Shown here: piece after piece, positions 53,705 to 62,350 of the stretch
Layout of the letters: every line of letters begins with the position of its first letter
How positions within the stretch are numbered: position 1 is the stretch's first letter
From: Mycolicibacterium rhodesiae NBB3
GTDB taxonomy: Bacteria; Actinomycetota; Actinomycetes; Mycobacteriales; Mycobacteriaceae
DNA: 64,000 nt
Assembly (NCBI RefSeq): GCF_000230895.2
Contig: NC_016604.1
Location: 6,138,001-6,202,000 of the forward strand
Direction of reading: 5' to 3'
The notes under the pieces: generated by a model
Databases searched by the model: none
Told to the model about the DNA's origin: nothing
Seen by the model: the letters and a program-made list of their open reading frames with translations, nothing else
Made by a program: the position numbers and the translations under genes

Positions 53705-54721
53705 TCAGGAGACGATGACGGCGAGATGTCCAGCGCAGGAGCGGGATAGCCCTGCCCTGGCCGCGCGGCCGGATCGACCGAACATGTCCATGGCCCGTGC
53801 GATCGCATTGCCGACGCAATCCGACGCGTCTTGAAGCAACATGTGACCGGCTGCGGGGTGGTGCAGATGAATGGCGTCCGGGATCGCCGCGGCCATGTCG
53901 CGCGAGTGGGATGCGGGCGTCAGCACATCGGTTCCGCCGCTGACGATGATCGTCTTGGCAGCGATGGACGCGAGCACGCCGTACGCGTTGTAGCTCTTGA
54001 GGCTGGGCAGGAATCCCGTCGCCGTGGTCAACGAAGCGGTGCGGACGGCATCGGCTGCCAACGCCACAGCGGCGTTGCCGGCACATCTGCTCAGCGCGGC
54101 GCCCACGGGCCGCAACCACGCGCTCACCACGTTCTCCGTCGCGCGTCGCGGCATGCGGTCGACGAGTCCGAACACCGCCACCGTCGCGGGTGTGGCCAGG
54201 AGGCGGGAGACACCGCGCTCGGCAACGCCGCCTGCCGCAGTTCCCACCAGCACGAGACCCTGTGGCTCCACGGGACGATGTGAGGCGGGGCGTGCGAAGT
54301 ATGCCAGCGCCGTCATGCCGCCCATCGAGTGACCTGCCAGGGTCAGCGGACCCGTGACGCGCAGTGCGGTGAGCACCTCTGAGAGGTCGGCGGCCAATTG
54401 CTCGATCCGGTACGTCGACATCGGAGCATCGGCCGACCGCCCGTGACCGCGGTGATCGTAGGAGATGATGCGAATCCTGTTGCCCCACCGACGCCGCATT
54501 TGGCAGACCTGCGGTTCCCAACTCTCTTGGGAGAGGCAAAGACCGTGCAGCAGAACGACAGTGGGGGCATCAGCACGGTCGGAGCCGTAGTCGCGAACCG
54601 CAAGCGCCACACCGTCACTCGTTGTGACCGTGCGCTCGACGCAGTGATCACCGGGTGTCCACGCGGGTCGCACTGCCTCAAATGCGTTGTGCGCCAATGT
54701 TGAATCGAACGCGGCGGTCAT
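53705..54721 (-). CDS. Alpha/beta hydrolase
   Basis: A 338-residue serine hydrolase fold. Oxyanion segment LLHGLCLSQESW (58-69), YDHRGHGRSA, nucleophile Ser132 in GHSMGG, Asp in GGTDVLTPASH and His in PAAGHMLL: a complete triad. It could be an esterase or lipase. ATG 54721 has AAGGAG 6 nt upstream; a longer in-frame reading to 54817 would run into the conserved upstream element. Its promoter carries the same element as the acyltransferase array, and it converges on that array, so it is probably part of the same function, for example hydrolysing the ester product. Confidence 0.92.
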   Translation of the reverse strand: MTAAFDSTLAHNAFEAVRPAWTPGDHCVERTVTTSDGVALAVRDYGSDRADAPTVVLLHGLCLSQESWEPQVCQMRRRWGNRIRIISYDHRGHGRSADAPMSTYRIEQLAADLSEVLTALRVTGPLTLAGHSMGGMTALAYFARPASHRPVEPQGLVLVGTAAGGVAERGVSRLLATPATVAVFGLVDRMPRRATENVVSAWLRPVGAALSRCAGNAAVALAADAVRTASLTTATGFLPSLKSYNAYGVLASIAAKTIIVSGGTDVLTPASHSRDMAAAIPDAIHLHHPAAGHMLLQDASDCVGNAIARAMDMFGRSGRAARAGLSRSCAGHLAVIVS

Positions 54722-54801
54722 GATGGGCTCCTTGGCCAATGCTGATGTCGGGAGAGCCGACACCGTGATGCGTTTGAAATTACGGATCGGCAGCGAGGAA
54801 G

Positions 54802-54859
54802 GCTCGCTTGTGCGCACAACCCGCCCTAAGCTGCGATGTCCCGGTTTTGCGCATTGTGC
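54802..54859 (-). promoter_or_regulatory. Conserved two-block upstream element, copy 4
   Basis: On the minus strand, GCACAATGCGCAAAAC (54859-54844) is followed after 24 bp by TTGTGCGCACAAGCGAGCC. There the block 2 sequence is a perfect palindrome TTGTGC-GCACAA rather than the stem of copies 1-3. The CACAA cores are 46 bp apart. It ends 80 nt before the hydrolase ATG at 54721. It also lies upstream of the divergent YihY gene, so it could act on both. Confidence 0.75.
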
Positions 54860-54943
54860 TCACCGAATCAATGCGTGAAGGTTGATCAATTCCGCCATGG
54901 GGTATTGACCGGCGCATCAGAGCGTCCGCACCGGGGAGAGCAC

Positions 54944-55948
54944 ATGGTGGGTTGGATCGACCGCTTGCAGCAGCGCCACCGCAGCCTGGGCTTCGCGATC
55001 GCCGTGCTCTACAAATATGTCGACGACCAGGGTGGTTATCTGGCCGCCCTGATCACCTATTACGCGTTCGTTTCGCTGTTTCCGCTGCTGTTGTTGATGA
55101 CCACCGCTCTCGGCGTGCTGCTCGCCGGCGACCCTGAGCTGCAACGGCAGGTGGTGGACTCCACGATGGGCCAGATCCCGGCAATCGGCAGCCAACTGCA
55201 GCGGCCCGAAGAACTCAGCGGCGGTGCGGTGGCCGTCGTCGTCGGCATCGCGGGCGCTCTATACGGCGGGCTGGGCGTCGGACAAGCGCTACAGAACGCG
55301 ATGGACAGCGTGTGGGCAGTCCCCCGGAACAACCGACCCGACCCGATCCGCTCCCGCGTACGCAGCCTGCTACTGCTCTTCATCCTCGGTTCGGCTGCCA
55401 TCACCGCGACCGCGCTGTCGGCGGCAGGACGCGCCACCGAGACGCTCGGATTGGTGGGCAAGGTGGGCCTGGCCGTCGCGGCGATCGCGATCAACGCGGT
55501 CATCGGTTTAGTGGCGTTCCGCACCATGACCGCTCGCCACGTCACCTACCGACAAGTGCTGCCGGGCGCACTGGGCGCGGCGGTGATCTGGCAGCTTCTG
55601 CAATGGTTCGGTACCGGCTACGTCGCACACGTCGTGACGACGGCCAGCGCCACGAACAGCATCTTCGCGTTGGTGCTGGGGTTGTTGGCGTTCCTGTATC
55701 TCATCTCGGTCAGTCTGGTGGTGTGCGCGGAGGTCAATGCCGTGCGCGTGGACCGACTTCATCCGCGATCACTTCTCACTCCGTTCACCGACGACGTCGA
55801 GCTCACGTCAGCGGATCGCAAGACGTACACCCGAAGAGCCAAAGCCGAACGAGTCAAGGGCTTTCAACGCGTGAGCGTGCACTTCGACGGCCCGCGGACG
55901 ACAGCCGAGGCGAAGGCCGACGTTGTCGAATCCGACGACGCGCGGTGA
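54944..55948 (+). CDS. YihY/BrkB family inner membrane protein
   Basis: A 334-residue membrane protein. Six hydrophobic segments run from about 35 to 280 (ALITYYAFVSLFPLLLLMTT is the family's signature helix), with a charged cytoplasmic C-terminal tail (about 285-334). The family was once called RNase BN; its function is not settled. ATG 54944 with GGGGAGAG upstream. Divergent from the alpha/beta hydrolase; the intervening 222 nt carry the copy 4 element on the opposite strand. Confidence 0.93.
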   Translation: MVGWIDRLQQRHRSLGFAIAVLYKYVDDQGGYLAALITYYAFVSLFPLLLLMTTALGVLLAGDPELQRQVVDSTMGQIPAIGSQLQRPEELSGGAVAVVVGIAGALYGGLGVGQALQNAMDSVWAVPRNNRPDPIRSRVRSLLLLFILGSAAITATALSAAGRATETLGLVGKVGLAVAAIAINAVIGLVAFRTMTARHVTYRQVLPGALGAAVIWQLLQWFGTGYVAHVVTTASATNSIFALVLGLLAFLYLISVSLVVCAEVNAVRVDRLHPRSLLTPFTDDVELTSADRKTYTRRAKAERVKGFQRVSVHFDGPRTTAEAKADVVESDDAR

Positions 55949-56162
55949 AACTCGCGCCGCTCCGCACAGCAGACTATTAGTCACAGCAGATCGCCGCGAC
56001 AAGCCCATTCTTCGATCGGTGCCCGGCGGGCCGCGTCAGGAGCGGACTTTGCGTGGAACCTCCTCACAGCAGACCTAAACCACCAACAAATAGCGGGAAT
56101 TCGCATTCGCACGACCGGACCGCGATGTGCCGTCGCGGCCGCCGCAGCTGCTCCGCGTCTTG

Positions 56163-56190
56163 TTGACAACGTGATCTGGATCATTGTCTA
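56163..56190. promoter_or_regulatory. Promoter/operator region before the CoA-transferase operon
   Basis: TTGACA at 56163-56168 looks like a -35 box. Overlapping it is an inverted repeat GACAA-cg-TGATC-tg-GATCA-TTGTC (56165-56188), whose core TGATC-tg-GATCA is perfect. It ends 45 nt before the GTG of the amidohydrolase. It is a candidate site for the PadR regulator encoded at the operon's end. The 55949-56160 stretch upstream has no gene; CACAGCAGA occurs there three times. Confidence 0.45.
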
Positions 56191-56233
56191 CTAGTCATAC
56201 ATTATTCCGCCGTGGTCGAGCCGGGAGTTCGCA

Positions 56234-57565
56234 GTGCACAAAGACGATCTGATCCTCATCAGCGTCGACGATCACATCGCCGAACCTGCGGACATGTTCG
56301 AGGCACACGTCCCCGCCGCATACCGGGAATTCGCCCCTCGCGTGGTCTTGGAGGACGACGGCACGCAGCAGTGGTACTACGGCGATCTGCGCGGCCGGAA
56401 CATGGGTCTGAATGCGGTGGCAGGCAAGCCTCGCGAGATGTACAACATCGATGCCAGCAGTTATGACGAGATGCGGCCCGGATGTTTCAACGTCGACGAA
56501 CGCATCCGCGACATGAACGCCGGCGGTCAGCTCGCCGGGCTCAACTTCCCCAACTGGACCGGGTTCTCGGGTCAAGTGCTCAACCAGGGACCCGACCGTG
56601 ACATCAACCTGGTGATGATCAAGGCGTACAACGACTGGCACGTCGATGAATGGTGCGGCGCGTATCCCGGCCGGTTCATCCCGTGCGGCATCCTGCCGCT
56701 CTTCGATGTCGAGGAAGCGGCCAAGGAAGTCAAACGTCTGGCCGACAAGGGTTGTCACGCAGTGACGTTCTCGGAGAACCCCGAGGCGCTCGACATGCCG
56801 AGCATTCACACCAAGCACTGGTACCCGCTGTTCGAGGCGGCGTGTGAGAACAAAACGGTGTTGTGCACCCACGTGGGGTCGTCTTCGCGGGCACCGATGT
56901 TCTCGGTGGATGCGCCTCCGAGTGTGAACATGACGGGCTCGTCGATGATGAGCATGTACACCCTCACCGAGCTGATCTGGGCGGAGTTCTACAGCGATTT
57001 CCCCGACTTGAAGTTCTCTCTCACCGAGGGCGATGTCGGCTGGATCCCGTACTTCCTGTGGCGCGCCGAGCATGTACTGAACCGGCACTCCGGATGGACC
57101 GAACCCAAGTTCCCGAAGGGCTACAGCGGGCCGACCGACGTCTTCAAGAGGCATCTGTACACATGCTTCATCAGCGACAAGGTCGGCGTGCAGAACATGG
57201 ACTGGTTCAACGAGGACATGCTGTGCTGGGAGTCGGACTTCCCGCATTCGGACAGCAACTGGCCCTTCGCACCCGAGGACGTCATCGAGACCATGGGCCA
57301 TCTCGACGACCGGGTGATCAACAAGATCACACACGAGAATGCCATGGCGGCATACTCATTCGATCCGTTCCAGCACATACCCCCCGAGCACGCACGAGCG
57401 GGCCATCTGCGTTCTCAGGCGACCGATGTCGATGTCGTCACCCACGTGGGACGCAGGGCAAGCCAACGCGACCGCGACGCGTGGGCACGTATGACGGCGT
57501 TCGGACAGGCCAGGACGGCCGAGGCTGCGGGAATCGCCCAACGTGCAACGACGTTGGGCCGCTAG
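56234..57565 (+). CDS. Amidohydrolase-2 family metal-dependent hydrolase
   Basis: A 443-residue amidohydrolase-2 protein with an N-terminal metal motif VDDHIAEP (D12, D13, H14) and a C-terminal ESDFPHSDSNWP block with the metal Asp and His. This DDHxxEP/SDFPHSDS form is the common actinobacterial type found in steroid and aromatic gene sets, and differs from the shorter protein at 868-2076. GTG start at 56234. It is the first gene of an operon; the CoA-transferase follows after 5 nt. The reaction may be hydrolysis or non-oxidative decarboxylation. Confidence 0.9.
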   Translation: MHKDDLILISVDDHIAEPADMFEAHVPAAYREFAPRVVLEDDGTQQWYYGDLRGRNMGLNAVAGKPREMYNIDASSYDEMRPGCFNVDERIRDMNAGGQLAGLNFPNWTGFSGQVLNQGPDRDINLVMIKAYNDWHVDEWCGAYPGRFIPCGILPLFDVEEAAKEVKRLADKGCHAVTFSENPEALDMPSIHTKHWYPLFEAACENKTVLCTHVGSSSRAPMFSVDAPPSVNMTGSSMMSMYTLTELIWAEFYSDFPDLKFSLTEGDVGWIPYFLWRAEHVLNRHSGWTEPKFPKGYSGPTDVFKRHLYTCFISDKVGVQNMDWFNEDMLCWESDFPHSDSNWPFAPEDVIETMGHLDDRVINKITHENAMAAYSFDPFQHIPPEHARAGHLRSQATDVDVVTHVGRRASQRDRDAWARMTAFGQARTAEAAGIAQRATTLGR

Positions 57566-57570
57566 CGATC

Positions 57571-59934
57571 GTGAGAGCTGAGCATCTCCCTTTCGATGGT
57601 CTGCGGGTGGTCGAACTGTCGTCGGGAATCGCGCCCGGTTACTGCGGGAAGATGTTCGTCGACGCGGGTGCCACTGTTGTCAAAGTCGAGTCGGCCGAGG
57701 GCGATCCGATGCGATCGTGGCGCGCGCGGGCAGACTCCCGACCGGGCGCATTGTTCAGTTTCCTGGCGGCGGGGAAGAAGTCCGTCGCGCACGGCGAAAG
57801 CAATGCTGAGGTGATGAGCCTGCTCGCCGGTGCTGACGTCGTGATCACCGGGCGCGACGGCAGGTGGGATCCGTCCGAGATCGCGGCGGCGGTGCCCACG
57901 TCGGCGGTGGTGGTGGTCATCAGTCCGTTCGGCGACAGCGGACCGTACGTCGATATCGGCTTATCCGCCAACGAATTCCTGCTGCAGGCGATGTGTGGGT
58001 CCATCGGAGGCCGGGGCTGGCCCGAGTCGGAGCCGGTGCAGGCCGGCGGGCGGCTCGGAGAATGGTTCGCGGGTAGCTTCGCCGCGGTCGCTGCAGCCGC
58101 CTCGGTGCGACGCGCCCGCCGCACCGGTGCAGGAGAGACCATCGACCTCTCCGTCTACGAGGCCATGGCGATCGCCATGGGCAGCTTGGGCGCGGTGTCC
58201 GCCAGCGTCCTCGGCGGGGACGCGTTCGGCACCCGAAGCCTGGAGCTGCCCTCGATAGTCCCCACCGCGGATGGCCTGGTGGGCTTCTGCACGATCACCG
58301 CTCAACAATTCCAAGACTTCCTCGTCCTCATCGAACGCGCCGACCTCCTGGACGACGAAGAGCTCGCGACGATGCCGGGGCGTATCGCCCGCCGCGAGGA
58401 ATTCCTGACCATGGTCCACGATTGGGCGGCTGACAAGACCACAGCAGAAATCGTCGACTCGGCGGCGGCCTTCCGAATACCGGTCTCCCCCATCGCCACT
58501 CCCACGACGATCACGTCGATCGACCACTACGCCGTGCGGGGCGTGTTCGTCGAAGCGGCAGACGGTGCCCGTGCGCCACGGGTGCCCTACCGGAGCCCGT
58601 CCATACCGGTTCGTCCCCCCGGCGCCGCGCCGGCGATCGGCGCCGACAACGGACGGGTGCACTGGCCGGCCGCAGTCGCCGCCGAGCCTGCGCAGTCGCC
58701 ACCCCGGCTTCCCCTCGCCGGTGTCCGCATCGTCGACCTCACAGCGTTCTGGGCCGGCCCCATGGCCACGCAGGTGCTGGCCGCGCTGGGTGCCGACGTC
58801 ATCAAGGTCGAGGGCGTGCGACGGCCCGATGGCATGAGATTCGCCGGTGGCCGCCCGCCCAGCTGGGACCGATGGTGGGAGTGGGGTCCGGTGTTCCAGT
58901 GCAGCAACACCAACAAGCGCGGCATCACCCTCGAGCTGAGCACTGCGCGAGGCCGCGAGACGGCGCTCGATCTCATCGCCCGCAGTGACATCGTGATCGA
59001 GAACTTCTCCCCTCGAGTCCTCGCCAACTTCGATCTCGAATGGGACGTGGTGCACAGCGTTGCCCCGCAGGTGACGATGATGCGGATGCCCGCGTTCGGG
59101 CTCGACGGGCCGTGGCGGGACCGGGTCGGATTCGCGCAGACCATGGAACAGGCCAGCGGCATGGCGTGGATGACCGGAAGCAGCGAGGGGGCGCCGATCA
59201 TCCCGCGTGGGTTGTGCGATCCACTCGCCGGTCTGCACGCCTCGTTCGCCGCCATTGCGGCACTGGAGATCCGGGATCGCACCGGTGCCGGGATCCACGT
59301 CGAGTCCACCATGGTCGAGGCGGCGTTGAACGTCGCGGCGGAGCCGGTACTCGAATACACCCGCAATGGAGTCGAATTGCGCCGCGAGGGCAATCGCGGA
59401 CCCGGCGCCAGCCCCCAGGGGGTGTACCGCTGCAAGGGAGACGACCAGTGGGTGGCATTGGCAGTCTTCGACGAAAGGACGTGGTTGGCATTGGCGGAGG
59501 TGATCGGCCACTCCGAATTGGCAGTCGACGACACACTGTGCGACGAGTGGGCCAGGCGCGGTCGCGCCGACGAGATCGACAAGCTCATCGAAGGGTGGAC
59601 ATCGCAGGAGAACCCTGAAGACGTCGTCGCGACTCTGCGCGCCCACCGGATTCCAGCCGCCTCCGTCGTCGGCGCCGCTGATCTGCTCGAGGACGAGCAC
59701 CTCACGGCGCGCGGATTCTGGGAGACGGTCGAACATCCCGTCATCGGCACCTTCAAAACCACGGGCATGCCCTTCACATACGCAGGCGGCCAACGGAAGT
59801 GGGTCACCACACCCGCCCCGCTGTACGGCCAACACACCGACGAGGTTCTGCGGGATGTGCTCGGCTGCACGCCTGCCGACATCGCTTCCCTGGAGGAGGT
59901 CGGCGCCGTAGCACGCCGACCTGCCGGCCTGTGA
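57571..59934 (+). CDS. Double-headed CaiB/BaiF (class III) CoA-transferase
   Basis: 787 residues with two tandem CoA-transferase family III domains: about 1-360 (VVELSSGIAPGYCGKMFVDA starts the first) and about 378-787 (VRIVDLTAFWAGPMATQVLA the second). The family's catalytic Asp is present in domain 2 as D550 (GLCDPLAG). At the matching place in domain 1 there is Glu164 (RLGEWFAG), so only one half may form the aspartyl-CoA ester. The fused form may replace the usual dimer of interlocked rings. GTG 57571 lies 5 nt after the amidohydrolase stop; longer in-frame readings overlap that gene. Its stop overlaps the next start (GTGA). Confidence 0.92.
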   Translation: MRAEHLPFDGLRVVELSSGIAPGYCGKMFVDAGATVVKVESAEGDPMRSWRARADSRPGALFSFLAAGKKSVAHGESNAEVMSLLAGADVVITGRDGRWDPSEIAAAVPTSAVVVVISPFGDSGPYVDIGLSANEFLLQAMCGSIGGRGWPESEPVQAGGRLGEWFAGSFAAVAAAASVRRARRTGAGETIDLSVYEAMAIAMGSLGAVSASVLGGDAFGTRSLELPSIVPTADGLVGFCTITAQQFQDFLVLIERADLLDDEELATMPGRIARREEFLTMVHDWAADKTTAEIVDSAAAFRIPVSPIATPTTITSIDHYAVRGVFVEAADGARAPRVPYRSPSIPVRPPGAAPAIGADNGRVHWPAAVAAEPAQSPPRLPLAGVRIVDLTAFWAGPMATQVLAALGADVIKVEGVRRPDGMRFAGGRPPSWDRWWEWGPVFQCSNTNKRGITLELSTARGRETALDLIARSDIVIENFSPRVLANFDLEWDVVHSVAPQVTMMRMPAFGLDGPWRDRVGFAQTMEQASGMAWMTGSSEGAPIIPRGLCDPLAGLHASFAAIAALEIRDRTGAGIHVESTMVEAALNVAAEPVLEYTRNGVELRREGNRGPGASPQGVYRCKGDDQWVALAVFDERTWLALAEVIGHSELAVDDTLCDEWARRGRADEIDKLIEGWTSQENPEDVVATLRAHRIPAASVVGAADLLEDEHLTARGFWETVEHPVIGTFKTTGMPFTYAGGQRKWVTTPAPLYGQHTDEVLRDVLGCTPADIASLEEVGAVARRPAGL

Positions 59935-60833
59935 CCTCTCGGCCGGGGCCGTCGGTCGAGAGCCTGCGGCTGGAATCCTTCGGAACGCGCCACGCTCGGC
60001 TGCTGGCCGCTGCGCGGCGGCACGGCATCGAACCCGACGGCATGGTGCTGCCGGCCGAGGGCATGTTCACGGCCGACGACGGTGCCGGCATTCACTACCT
60101 CGAATGGCCGGGTCCCGCAGACGAACTCGCGATGATCTTCCTCCACGGCGGAGGTTTACATGCGCATACCTTCGATGTCGTCGGCAATCTTCTCCGACAG
60201 CACGCCCGGTGCATCGCCCTGGACCAGCGTGGGCACGGCGAAAGCGAGTGGACACCGGGCCGCTACGGCTCCGAGCACTGTGCCGACGACATCGCCGCGG
60301 CGGTGGATCGGCTCGGCTTGAAGCGTGTCGTCGTCGTGGGTCATTCGATGGGCGGGATCGGCGCTGTGGAGTGGGCGGCCCGGAACCCACCCGAGTTGGC
60401 GGGACTGGTGATCGTTGACGTCGGCCCCGAACTGACCAGTTCGGCGACCGCGTCGATCAACGATTTCATCACGTCGCGGCCGACCTATGCCGGTGTCGAA
60501 GACGTCGAGAGCGACAGTCTGGCTGCCAACCTGCGCTGGGGCGATGACGGGCGGCTGGGGTCCAAGTACGACGACTCCCAGTTCCACCCCGGCGCAACGG
60601 CATTGCCCATGGACGACGAGATGCGGGCACTAGGTCGGCGTATCGCCTGCCCGACGACGATTCTGCGCGGCGAACGAAGCAAGGTGCTTTCCGACGAGGC
60701 GGCGGCATCGTTCGCCGCCGACATCGACGGCGCAGACTGGCAATGCATCTCCGGCGCCGGTCACACGATTCAGTCCAGCAATCCACGGGGACTGGCCGAC
60801 GCGGTGCTCCACTTCTTGGAGCGGCTGCGATGA
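59931..60833 (+). CDS. Alpha/beta hydrolase
   Basis: A 300-residue hydrolase. IFLHGGGLHAHTF oxyanion region, LDQRGHGESEW, nucleophile Ser139 in GHSMGG, and His in SGAGHTIQSSNP; the acid is probably within LRGERSKVLSDE. It resembles C-C bond (MhpC/HsaD-like) or ester hydrolases. GTG 59931 overlaps the CoA-transferase stop (GTGA), and its stop overlaps the next ATG. In this operon it may hydrolyse a ring-cleavage product or a thioester. Confidence 0.9.
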   Translation: MTSRPGPSVESLRLESFGTRHARLLAAARRHGIEPDGMVLPAEGMFTADDGAGIHYLEWPGPADELAMIFLHGGGLHAHTFDVVGNLLRQHARCIALDQRGHGESEWTPGRYGSEHCADDIAAAVDRLGLKRVVVVGHSMGGIGAVEWAARNPPELAGLVIVDVGPELTSSATASINDFITSRPTYAGVEDVESDSLAANLRWGDDGRLGSKYDDSQFHPGATALPMDDEMRALGRRIACPTTILRGERSKVLSDEAAASFAADIDGADWQCISGAGHTIQSSNPRGLADAVLHFLERLR

Positions 60834-61171
60834 AGGCCGTGACGACGTGTATCCCACCGCGGTCCGGTGAACTCTGCGCTCCCATCCGCTTCCTGCTGAG
60901 GCATGACTCGACGGTTCTCGAACTCACGTCGCGTCACCGCATCACCGACATCGCGTGGGATACCGACGAGAGCGCCGTTTCCATGGTCGTCGAGATCACC
61001 GATCCCGCGACGTCGCGACCCGTCGATGTCCGGTTCGATGTCGTCGCCACCGGAACCACTGCAAGCGAACCGATCTCGGCCCGCACCACACTGATCGGGC
61101 ACGTCGACCGAAAGTCGGGACGTGCCGCTGTGTACGGCACCTACCTCGGTGTCGTCGCCGACGAGAACTGA
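60830..61171 (+). CDS. Small protein of unknown function
   Basis: 113 residues from the ATG at 60830, overlapping the hydrolase stop as ATGA. Predicted beta-rich by eye: LELTSRHRITDIAWDTDESA, then VSMVVEITD, VDVRFDVVATG and SARTTLIGHVD. One Cys pair (TTCIPP, ELCAP) lies near the N-terminus. I do not recognise a family. Its fixed place between hydrolase and thiolase-like genes suggests a subunit or accessory of the pathway. Confidence 0.75.
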   Translation: MKAVTTCIPPRSGELCAPIRFLLRHDSTVLELTSRHRITDIAWDTDESAVSMVVEITDPATSRPVDVRFDVVATGTTASEPISARTTLIGHVDRKSGRAAVYGTYLGVVADEN

Positions 61172-61192
61172 CCTACGAACAACGGAGCCGAT

Positions 61193-62350
61193 GTGCCTAC
61201 AAAGGGTCGCACCGCCGCCATCGCCGGCGTCTACAACACCAAACAGGGGCGCCGCCTGGAAGGTGAAACGACGCGACGGCTCATCATCGAAGCGATCGGA
61301 GGCGCACTCGACGATGCCGGCCTCGCGCTCGAGGACGTCGACGGCATCACGTCCGAGAACACGGCGTCACTCATCTACGACCTTCGTCTTGGCCCGGTGT
61401 GGCAGGGGTCCACCTTCGGGGTCGGGATGGTCACCGAAGCGGTTGCGGCGATCGAGTACGGCCTCGCCAATGTCGTGGTGCTGGTTGCCGCACAGGCCCA
61501 GGCATATCGCGATCATGCGGCCACCGCGCCCTGGACGCGCCCGGAGAACGAATTCGTCGCACCGTGGGGGATGTTCACCGCCGCCGAGTTCGCGCTGATC
61601 GCCAGACGTCACATGGAGGTGTACGGTACGACCCGAGAACAGCTTTCGATCGTCGCCGCCACCATTCGCAACAATGGCTCGACGAACCCGGAAGCCGTTT
61701 ATGCCGGCCGCGGGCCGTTCACCCCGGACGACATCACCGCCTCCCGCTTGGTCGCCGACCCGTTCCACCTCCTCGACTGCGCGACGACGTCGGAAGGTGG
61801 CTGCGCCCTGGCGATTGCGAACGTCGACCTGCTCGATTCTGCATGCCGCCCCGCGTACGTGCTCGGCAGTGGTGCGGACTTCTTCGGCCCGTCATATCAG
61901 CATCCCCCGGCTTGGGATCTCGTCGGACGGCGCGGTGCGCATCCGAACGGTCTGGTGGGCAGACACGCCGCCGACATGGCGTTCGCCCACGCCGGCATCG
62001 ACAGGGACGACGTCGACGTATTGGAGCTCTACGACCCCTTCTCGTTCGAGATCATCCGCCAGCTGGAGGCCTTCCGCTTCTGCCCCGACGGCGAGGGCGG
62101 CCCGTTCGTCGAAGACGGTCACATCGCCATCACGGGTTCTCATCCCATCACCACCGACGGCGGCACCATGTCGTTCAGCCACGCCGGCACCAATCCACAG
62201 ATGATGCAGCGCGCGATCCGCGCAGTTCAACAGTTGCGCGGCGACGCAGGCGCACTACAGGTACCGAATGCGCGAATCGCCCTGTGCAGCAACGGCGGTG
62301 CCGGCGCCTTGTTCACCACCGTGCTGCTGTTAGGAGACGAACCCCGATGA
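61193..62350 (+). CDS. Thiolase-like lipid-transfer/aldolase protein (Ltp2-type)
   Basis: A 385-residue thiolase-fold protein of the SCP-x/Ltp group. The N-terminal nucleophile Cys of true thiolases is missing (the region reads QGSTFGVGMVTEAV), while the C-terminal CSNGGAGAL block and SFSHAGTN are kept. Known relatives (Ltp2 with the DUF35 protein ChsH2) act as retro-aldolases on steroid side-chain acyl-CoAs. The next gene here is exactly a DUF35 protein, overlapping by ATGA, so an aldolase complex is the best reading. GTG start. Confidence 0.88.
   Translation: MPTKGRTAAIAGVYNTKQGRRLEGETTRRLIIEAIGGALDDAGLALEDVDGITSENTASLIYDLRLGPVWQGSTFGVGMVTEAVAAIEYGLANVVVLVAAQAQAYRDHAATAPWTRPENEFVAPWGMFTAAEFALIARRHMEVYGTTREQLSIVAATIRNNGSTNPEAVYAGRGPFTPDDITASRLVADPFHLLDCATTSEGGCALAIANVDLLDSACRPAYVLGSGADFFGPSYQHPPAWDLVGRRGAHPNGLVGRHAADMAFAHAGIDRDDVDVLELYDPFSFEIIRQLEAFRFCPDGEGGPFVEDGHIAITGSHPITTDGGTMSFSHAGTNPQMMQRAIRAVQQLRGDAGALQVPNARIALCSNGGAGALFTTVLLLGDEPR

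Noticed and set aside
54836..54943. Upstream extension of the YihY protein
   Set aside because: The extra residues are encoded by the conserved control element and show no conservation expected for the family; ATG 54944 has a good ribosome site.
56863..57570. N-terminal extension of the CoA-transferase frame into the amidohydrolase gene
   Set aside because: The extension is out of frame with the conserved amidohydrolase and has no homology; domain 1 starts cleanly after the GTG at 57571.
60157..60175. Second occurrence of an ATGCGCATAC sequence like the palindrome at 2965
   Set aside because: It lies inside the coding sequence of the alpha/beta hydrolase and is only a partial match.
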